Assembly (NCBI GenBank): GCA_003159055.1
Contig: PMLH01000572.1
Coordinates: forward strand, 12,101 to 17,614
Reading direction: 5' to 3'
From: Myxococcales bacterium
GTDB taxonomy: Bacteria; Myxococcota; Polyangia; Fen-1088
Length of the DNA: 5,514 nt
Position numbers and translations under genes: made by a program. Every line of letters begins with the position of its first letter. Within the stretch, counting starts at the first letter, position 1. Below the pieces are notes generated by a model. The model worked only from the letters and a program-made list of their open reading frames with translations, was not told the origin of the DNA and made no database searches. This document shows positions 1 through 4,063 of the stretch, piece by piece.

Positions 1-444
1 AACGATATCGACATCGACCGCCTTATCCCGCATCGCCCGCCCATGCGCCTGGTGGAAGGAGTGGCCACGATCGACGACTCGTCGATCGAATGCGTCTCCA
101 CGGTCCGCGCTTCTTGGCCAACGGCACACGATGGTCGGGTGAGCACGTCGATGTTGATCGAGCTCATCGCGCAAACCGCGGCGGTCCTGCAGGGCTGGAA
201 GGAGCGGCACGGCAAAAACGTTGGCAAAGGGGGCCTGCTGGTCGGCATCCAGGGCGCAACCTTCGCGGCCCCGTCCATTCCCGTCGGCACCCAGCTTGTG
301 TGCGCCGTCCGCATCTCGCACGGAGTGCAGTCGTATCTGGCCTTTGACGGAGAAGTGCAGGATGACAAGGGTGCGGTTTGGCTCACCGGATCGATCCAGG
401 CCTTTCGCCCCGACAACCCAGCAGAACCAGGAGAAACCCCATGA
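1..444 (+). CDS. ApeP-like hotdog-fold 3-hydroxyacyl-ACP dehydratase (5' partial)
   Basis: The reading frame is open from the first base, and the residues before the first ATG (position 43) are already conserved family sequence: DIDRLIPHRPPMRLVEGV is the N-terminal signature of FabZ/ApeP-type dehydratases. The true start is therefore just upstream of the window, and the ATG at 43 should not be used. The 147 visible residues are close to the usual length of about 150. Visible key features are His43 (window numbering) in AHDGRVS and Glu54 in IELIAQTAAVLQGW, at the places where the hotdog dehydratases carry their active-site helix. By family, the enzyme dehydrates 3-hydroxyacyl-ACP to trans-2-enoyl-ACP in the cytoplasm. 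The GxxxxxxxIELxAQ..xxxxGW pattern fits the APE-cluster subfamily better than housekeeping FabZ, which has a GHFPxxPxxPG stretch that is absent here. Its TGA overlaps the next ATG. A less specific FabZ-like protein is the alternative. Confidence 0.85.
   Translation, partial: NDIDIDRLIPHRPPMRLVEGVATIDDSSIECVSTVRASWPTAHDGRVSTSMLIELIAQTAAVLQGWKERHGKNVGKGGLLVGIQGATFAAPSIPVGTQLVCAVRISHGVQSYLAFDGEVQDDKGAVWLTGSIQAFRPDNPAEPGETP
429..433 (+). promoter_or_regulatory. Shine-Dalgarno site that sets the reductase start
   Basis: AGGAG lies 7 bases before the ATG at 441. It supports that start over an in-frame ATG at 378, which would add 21 residues unlike any SDR N-terminus and would overlap the dehydratase gene by 67 bases. 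Confidence 0.75.
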
Positions 445-1199
445 GTGAACCGTCAGCCTCATCGGCCACTGACGAGAAAGCACCGCTCGCGCTGGTGACG
501 GGCGCCAGCCGCGGCATCGGCCGCGCGATCGCCCTCGAGCTGGCGGCCCATGGCATGCACGTGGCCATCAACTACAAGAGCAGCGAAGAGGCGGCCCGAC
601 AGACGCTGGCGCAGATCGAGGCTGGCGGCGGCACCGGCGAGCTGTGCCAGTTCGACGTGGCCGATGAAGCCGCGGCCAGTGCGGCGTTGGCCAGCCTCTT
701 GGCAAGACACGAGCGCATCGCCGCCTTGGTGAACAACGCCGGCATCGTCGCCGACGGACTGTTTGCGATGATGCCAAGCTCGGACTGGCACAAGGTGACC
801 GACACGTCGCTCGGCGGCTTCTTCAACGTCACCAAGCCCGTGATCCAGAAGATGATCACGCAGAAGTCCGGCAGCGTGGTCACCATCTCGTCGGTGTCGG
901 GATTGATCGGAAACCGCGGCCAGGCCAACTATGCGGCGGCCAAGGCCGGGCTCATGGGGGCGACGCGCGCGCTGGCCTCGGAAGTCGCCCGCATCGGCAT
1001 TCGGGTGAACGTGGTCGCGCCGGGGATCGTCGAGACGGACATGACCCGGGATCTGCCGTTCGACATGGTGAAAAAGATGATCCCGATGGCCCGATTCGGG
1101 AAGCCCGAGGAGGTCGCCCGCGTGGTGCGTTTCTTGTGCTCTGACGACGCTTCGTACATCACCGGGCAAGTGATTTCCGTCAACGGAGGCATGGTGTGA
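441..1199 (+). CDS. FabG/ApeQ-like 3-oxoacyl-ACP reductase (SDR family)
   Basis: This 252-residue classical short-chain dehydrogenase would reduce 3-oxoacyl-ACP to 3-hydroxyacyl-ACP with NADPH, supplying the substrate of the dehydratase encoded just before it. Visible motifs are the cofactor loop TGASRGIG (residues 20-27), NNAG (98-101), the catalytic Ser near 150-153 in ISSVSG, and YAAAK with Tyr164 and Lys168. VAPGIVETDM follows, and the C-terminus YITGQVISVNGGM is typical of FabG. The length is normal. At the position of the classical fourth catalytic residue (Asn in E. coli FabG, within ETNLSSVF) this protein reads DTSLGGFF, with Ser123. From memory, some APE-cluster reductases share this TSL form, which would support an ApeQ-like identity rather than housekeeping FabG. 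The gene overlaps both neighbours by 4 bases, so translational coupling is likely. Confidence 0.93.
   Translation: MSEPSASSATDEKAPLALVTGASRGIGRAIALELAAHGMHVAINYKSSEEAARQTLAQIEAGGGTGELCQFDVADEAAASAALASLLARHERIAALVNNAGIVADGLFAMMPSSDWHKVTDTSLGGFFNVTKPVIQKMITQKSGSVVTISSVSGLIGNRGQANYAAAKAGLMGATRALASEVARIGIRVNVVAPGIVETDMTRDLPFDMVKKMIPMARFGKPEEVARVVRFLCSDDASYITGQVISVNGGMV
1185..1189 (+). promoter_or_regulatory. Shine-Dalgarno site that favours a GTG start
   Basis: GGAGG inside the 3' end of the reductase gene sits 6 bases before GTG 1196 and 12 bases before the in-frame ATG at 1202. The spacing favours the GTG, which also forms a GTGA overlap with the reductase stop. Confidence 0.65.
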
Positions 1200-1831
1200 C
1201 GATGGCTGTACGCGTCCTGGTTTTGTGCGCGACCCTGTTTTGGGGCGCTTCTGCGACGGCGGCCCCTTGGTTCGCTGACTGGGAAGGCATCCGCAAGGCC
1301 GCGGCCACGGTCAAGACCATCGAAACCAACTTCGTGCAGACCAAGACGTTGAAGATTCTGACCAAACCTCTGGTCTCGCGTGGAGTGATGGCATACCGAC
1401 GCCCGAACGACCTGCGTTGGGAATACCTGAGCCCGCTGCAAACCCTGCTGGTCGTACGCGGCGCGAACGTGCGGCGTCTGATCAAGCACGGCGACGCCTG
1501 GCTCGCGGATTCCAGTGCAAAGCTCGAAGCGATGAAGATCGTCCTCGGCGAAATCAACCTGTGGCTCGACGGCAATTTCGGTGCGAGCAAGACCTTCAAG
1601 CCCGAGCTGCGCGCCGCCCAACCGGGACGCCCCGCCCACGTCGAGCTCGCGCCGCTCGACCCGTCGTTGGCCAAGATCATTTCGCGCATCGACATCACTT
1701 TCGCCGAGCGGCCCGGCACCGTCAGTGCCATCGACATCCACGAAGGAAGCGAGGGCTTCACCCATATTGCGTTCGAAAACCCGCGTTTCGACGCTGACAT
1801 CCCAGACCAGCGGTTTGAAGCGCCGCGATGA
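1196..1831 (+). CDS. LolA-like periplasmic lipid/lipoprotein carrier (ApeL-like)
   Basis: This 211-residue protein has an N-terminal signal peptide: a short basic start, a hydrophobic stretch at residues 7-18, and a likely cleavage after ATA near residue 22. It would be soluble in the periplasm. LolA-family features appear in order: VKTIETNFVQTK (39-50), matching the family's conserved F-x-Q region, then SRGVMAYRRPNDLRWEY (61-77), matching the G-x-L/M-x-F/Y-xRP-xxLRW signature. SPLQTLLVVRG (79-89) follows, and the protein ends with a FENPRFDADIPDQRF segment. LolA proteins are beta-barrel-like carriers of acylated molecules between the membranes. Its position directly after the dehydratase and reductase genes argues for the specialised ApeL-like type, carrying a polyene-type lipid, rather than housekeeping LolA. 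The start is GTG 1196 or ATG 1202; the Shine-Dalgarno spacing prefers GTG. The stop overlaps the next ATG. Confidence 0.85.
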   Translation: MTMAVRVLVLCATLFWGASATAAPWFADWEGIRKAAATVKTIETNFVQTKTLKILTKPLVSRGVMAYRRPNDLRWEYLSPLQTLLVVRGANVRRLIKHGDAWLADSSAKLEAMKIVLGEINLWLDGNFGASKTFKPELRAAQPGRPAHVELAPLDPSLAKIISRIDITFAERPGTVSAIDIHEGSEGFTHIAFENPRFDADIPDQRFEAPR

Positions 1832-2478
1832 TGCTGCGGCCGACCCTTCTTTCACTTCTGCTTCTGTGCGCCGCTTGCGCGCACCTGCCGACCTTGTCGC
1901 CTATTGCCGAGGACGCCCAGACAGTCGCTCAGCGCTGCCGACAGGCCTATCCCCACCAGCCCTGGCGCGCAACCCACACCATCTTGGCCACCCTACCCTT
2001 CGGCAACAATGGCGGGCTGGTCGGCGTGACCGCGGCAGGCCCGGAGGGTCTGCGCGCCATGCTGCTGTCGCCCGAGGGCGTGACCCTGTTCGACGGCCTG
2101 CAGAACAATCGCAACCCGCTTGTCCCCCAGTTGCGCGTCGACCGCGCGGTTTCCCCCCTCGACCGCCCGGACTTTGCGGCCTCCCTGATGGCCGACGTGG
2201 GCAACGCGTATTTGCCCCCGGCCGGCCCGCCCACGGCGATTGGCACGTATAGCACCGGTGAAACCGTGTGTCGCTGGACGCCGGAGCGTGGCGAGGCCAC
2301 CGACGTGCAGCTTGACCGCGAAGGGCCGCGGGTGATTCGCACGTTCACGCGCATGCACCTTTCGCGCGAGGTCTTTCTGGTGGGCACCCCGACCGGCGGC
2401 TTCTATCCCGTCGTGATCCTGAGCGTTCCTGGCGTCGGCGGCTATCGATTGGAAATGCAATTGGTCGACCACGAATGA
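1828..2478 (+). CDS. DUF3261-type outer-membrane lipoprotein (ApeN-like)
   Basis: This 216-residue protein has a lipoprotein signal peptide: one Arg, a Leu-rich core (LLSLLLL), then CAAC with the likely lipidated Cys17. The -3 residue is Cys instead of the usual Leu/Val/Ile, so the lipobox is slightly irregular. The mature part has alternating beta-type hydrophobic stretches, including LRAMLLSPEGVTLFDG (75-90), and ends with VVILSVPGVGGYRLEMQLVD. The length, the SPEGVTLFD element and the position next to a LolA-like gene in an APE-type set make me place it in the DUF3261 family, of unknown function, which I recall being encoded in APE clusters. This assignment rests on pattern and context, not an alignment. 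A role in receiving or anchoring the lipid at the outer membrane is inference. ATG 1828 overlaps the upstream stop; a second ATG follows at once at 1831. Confidence 0.7.
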   Translation: MMLRPTLLSLLLLCAACAHLPTLSPIAEDAQTVAQRCRQAYPHQPWRATHTILATLPFGNNGGLVGVTAAGPEGLRAMLLSPEGVTLFDGLQNNRNPLVPQLRVDRAVSPLDRPDFAASLMADVGNAYLPPAGPPTAIGTYSTGETVCRWTPERGEATDVQLDREGPRVIRTFTRMHLSREVFLVGTPTGGFYPVVILSVPGVGGYRLEMQLVDHE

Positions 2479-2561
2479 TGAGGTGCCTTTCGCATGCTAG
2501 CGTTCTTGCAATCCCAAGTTTTCGACTATCCGGACTGCGTCTTGCCTTGTAGGAGTGCGCT
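2479..2561. other. 83-base gap between the lipid-gene block and the radical SAM gene
   Basis: This gap breaks the chain of overlapping genes. It has no credible small ORF, no hairpin followed by T residues, and no convincing -35/-10 pair. Its only clear element is the Shine-Dalgarno site at 2551-2555. Read-through from upstream is possible but is not shown by the sequence. Confidence 0.5.
2551..2555 (+). promoter_or_regulatory. Shine-Dalgarno site before a GTG start
   Basis: AGGAG stands 6 bases before GTG 2562 and supports that codon as the start of the radical SAM gene. Confidence 0.7.
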
Positions 2562-3830
2562 GTGAAGTTCCGCCTGATTTATCCCAAGTGGTCCAAGCTG
2601 TCCGGACAGACCGAGTTCCACCTGCCGCCCCACGGCCCGGTCGTGTTCGCTGCGACGTTGCCGCCCGACGTAGAGGTCGAGCTCATCGACGAAAACGTCC
2701 AGACGTTGCACTTCGACGGTGCTGTCGATTGCGTCGGGATCTCCATGATGCTCACCAGCCAAGTCAAGCGAGGCTGGGCCATTGCCGACGAGTATCGACG
2801 CCGAGGCGTGCCCGTCATCTTTGGAGGCATCGCCACCATGCTGCACGCGGAAGAGACCCGGGCGCATGCGGACGCGGTTTTCTTGGGCGAAGCGGAGGGC
2901 CGCATGGAACAGGTGTTCGCCGACCTGCGCGCCGGGAAACTGAAGGCGACCTACGATTACCTCACCGAACCCGCGCCGATTGAGCTCGTGGGTCCGGCCA
3001 AACGGTCAGTTTTGCAGCGCGAGCTATACAATTACAAAGGCGTGCGCATGGTGGACCTGTTCCACGCCTCGCGCGGCTGCCGTTTCAATTGCTACCCTTG
3101 CGCCGTCAACTACCTCGGTGGACGGCACTTCCGTCCCCGGCCGTTCGACCGCGTGATTGAAGAATTGGCGGGCATTGAGAACAACCGTCTCTTCATCGTC
3201 GACAATTCCCTCGCACAAAGTAAAGAGTGGGAGCTGGAACTGTTTCGACAGATGATTCCGCTCAAGAAAAAGTGGTGCTCGCACCCCATCGAGGATGACG
3301 ACCAAGTGCTCGACCTCGCCGCTCAGGCAGGCGCCTGGTACGTCTACCAAGCCGTGTTCGACACGTCCGACTTCATCCGTAAGCGCATCGAGCGCTACCA
3401 CGCCTACGGCATTGCCGTCGAGGGGACCATCCTGCTGGGCCTCGACGAACAGACCGAAGACGACATCAAGCGATTGGTGGATTTTCTGCTGGAAGTGGAG
3501 CTGGACCTGGCCGAGTTTACAGTCCTGACCCCCTTTCCTCACACGCGCACGCGCGACGACCTGGTGAAAGAAGGACGCATTCTCAGCTCGGACTGGGATC
3601 TCTACACCGCCGACAAAGTCGTCTATCGGCCACGCCACATGACCCCCGACCGATTGCTTGAGCTCTACCACTACGCGTGGGACACGTTCTACAAGGACGA
3701 GCCGCAAACCCACAAGATGTACAAGCTGATGCAGAAGGTGGTGGCCAGGGAAATGGCCGACGGCACTTTCGTCCCCCGTCGCGGAGAACTGGCGCGCAGG
3801 CGCTTCGGCCGCCCCGCCACTGGCACGTGA
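2562..3830 (+). CDS. B12-binding-domain-type radical SAM enzyme
   Basis: The 422-residue protein is a full-length class B-like radical SAM enzyme. Residues 1-125 look like a Rossmann-type cobalamin-binding domain: MKFRLIYP, then GISMMLTSQ and VPVIFGGIATMLHAEE, and AVFLGEAEG. As in many radical SAM members, the DxHxxG motif of true B12 enzymes is not visible, so cobalamin use is not certain. The radical SAM core follows, with HASRGCRFNCYPC giving Cys173, Cys177 and Cys180 (CxxxCxxC) for the [4Fe-4S] cluster. Later elements are FIVDNS (211-216), AYGIAVEGTILLGLDEQTED (281-300) and LTPFPHTRTRDDL (322-334). The C-terminal part (WDLYTADKVVYRPRHM, then a helical tail) resembles the B12-type subfamily that includes HpnP- and BchE-like proteins. 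The substrate cannot be read from the sequence. It may modify the polyene-type lipid of the upstream genes or be independent. GTG is the start. Confidence 0.85.
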   Translation: MKFRLIYPKWSKLSGQTEFHLPPHGPVVFAATLPPDVEVELIDENVQTLHFDGAVDCVGISMMLTSQVKRGWAIADEYRRRGVPVIFGGIATMLHAEETRAHADAVFLGEAEGRMEQVFADLRAGKLKATYDYLTEPAPIELVGPAKRSVLQRELYNYKGVRMVDLFHASRGCRFNCYPCAVNYLGGRHFRPRPFDRVIEELAGIENNRLFIVDNSLAQSKEWELELFRQMIPLKKKWCSHPIEDDDQVLDLAAQAGAWYVYQAVFDTSDFIRKRIERYHAYGIAVEGTILLGLDEQTEDDIKRLVDFLLEVELDLAEFTVLTPFPHTRTRDDLVKEGRILSSDWDLYTADKVVYRPRHMTPDRLLELYHYAWDTFYKDEPQTHKMYKLMQKVVAREMADGTFVPRRGELARRRFGRPATGT

Positions 3831-3905
3831 GCTTGTCCTGCGCCGCCTTCGCTTCCGACTTGCCCACGTTTGTCCCCACATCCTCCCTCGCCCTACATCC
3901 AGCAG

Positions 3906-3920
3906 AATTCGGCCCGAATT
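3906..3920. repeat. 15-base palindrome, AATTCGG-C-CCGAATT
   Basis: Two perfect 7-base arms are separated by a single C. Symmetry of this kind fits a binding site for a dimeric regulator. It lies about 93 bases before the -10 box of the next gene, an upstream-activator or unrelated position. Chance occurrence is not excluded. Confidence 0.4.
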
Positions 3921-3954
3921 GGTCGGGAACAGCGCACGCCTCTCCGCGGGTGGA

Positions 3955-3970
3955 CGCCGCCTCTGCGGCG
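3955..3970. repeat. GC-rich hairpin, CGCCGC-CTCT-GCGGCG
   Basis: A perfect 6-base stem with a 4-base loop lies 125 bases after the radical SAM stop. No T-run follows on either side, so an intrinsic terminator is not supported. It could be a weak RNA structure in read-through transcripts. Confidence 0.35.
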
Positions 3971-3989
3971 AGATCTCGTGGCGGATTTG

Positions 3990-4018
3990 CTGCTTGGATT
4001 ATCCACCAAGAGTATAAT
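3990..4018 (+). promoter_or_regulatory. Probable sigma-70 promoter of the repeat lipoprotein gene
   Basis: A perfect TATAAT lies at 4013-4018 in otherwise GC-rich DNA, 45 bases before the ATG. Transcription would begin near 4025, giving a leader of roughly 39 bases. The -35 region is poor: CTGCTT at 3990-3995 has 17-base spacing but few matches, and TTGCTG at 3987-3992 has 20-base spacing. A promoter with a strong -10 and weak -35 often depends on an activator. Confidence 0.55.
3993..4010. promoter_or_regulatory. Inverted repeat between the -35 and -10 regions (operator candidate)
   Basis: CTTGG at 3993-3997 and CCAAG at 4006-4010 are perfect inverted arms around 8 bases. The block also contains the 9-base palindrome GGATTATCC (3996-4004). 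It fills the promoter spacer just before TATAAT, where a bound regulator would affect polymerase. The arms are short, so this is a candidate only. Confidence 0.35.
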
Positions 4019-4050
4019 GGGGTCGGGAAGCGAAGTGTTTCCCGCAAGCC

Positions 4051-4056
4051 AGAGGG
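4051..4056 (+). promoter_or_regulatory. Shine-Dalgarno site of the repeat lipoprotein gene
   Basis: AGAGGG lies 7 bases before ATG 4064 and fixes this start, which also opens directly into a lipoprotein signal peptide. Confidence 0.65.
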
Positions 4057-4063
4057 AACATCC

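Larger units (their letters stand above)
3831..4063. other. Non-coding regulatory stretch before the repeat lipoprotein gene
   Basis: No credible gene lies in these 233 bases. They hold a palindrome (3906-3920), a GC hairpin (3955-3970), a consensus -10 box with an overlapping inverted repeat, and a Shine-Dalgarno site. No hairpin with a T-run is seen after the radical SAM stop, so the end of that transcript is undefined. Confidence 0.6.

Noticed and set aside
43..444. Dehydratase starting at ATG 43
   Set aside because: The conserved N-terminal motif (LIPHRPP) lies before this ATG in the same open frame, so the gene begins off the left edge.
929..1855. Antisense open frame of 308 codons opposite the reductase and carrier genes
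   Set aside because: It lies opposite two genes with clear family motifs and its composition is that of a shadow frame in GC-rich DNA.
3955..3970. Intrinsic terminator for the radical SAM gene
   Set aside because: The hairpin is GC-rich but has no T-run and lies 125 bases after the stop codon.
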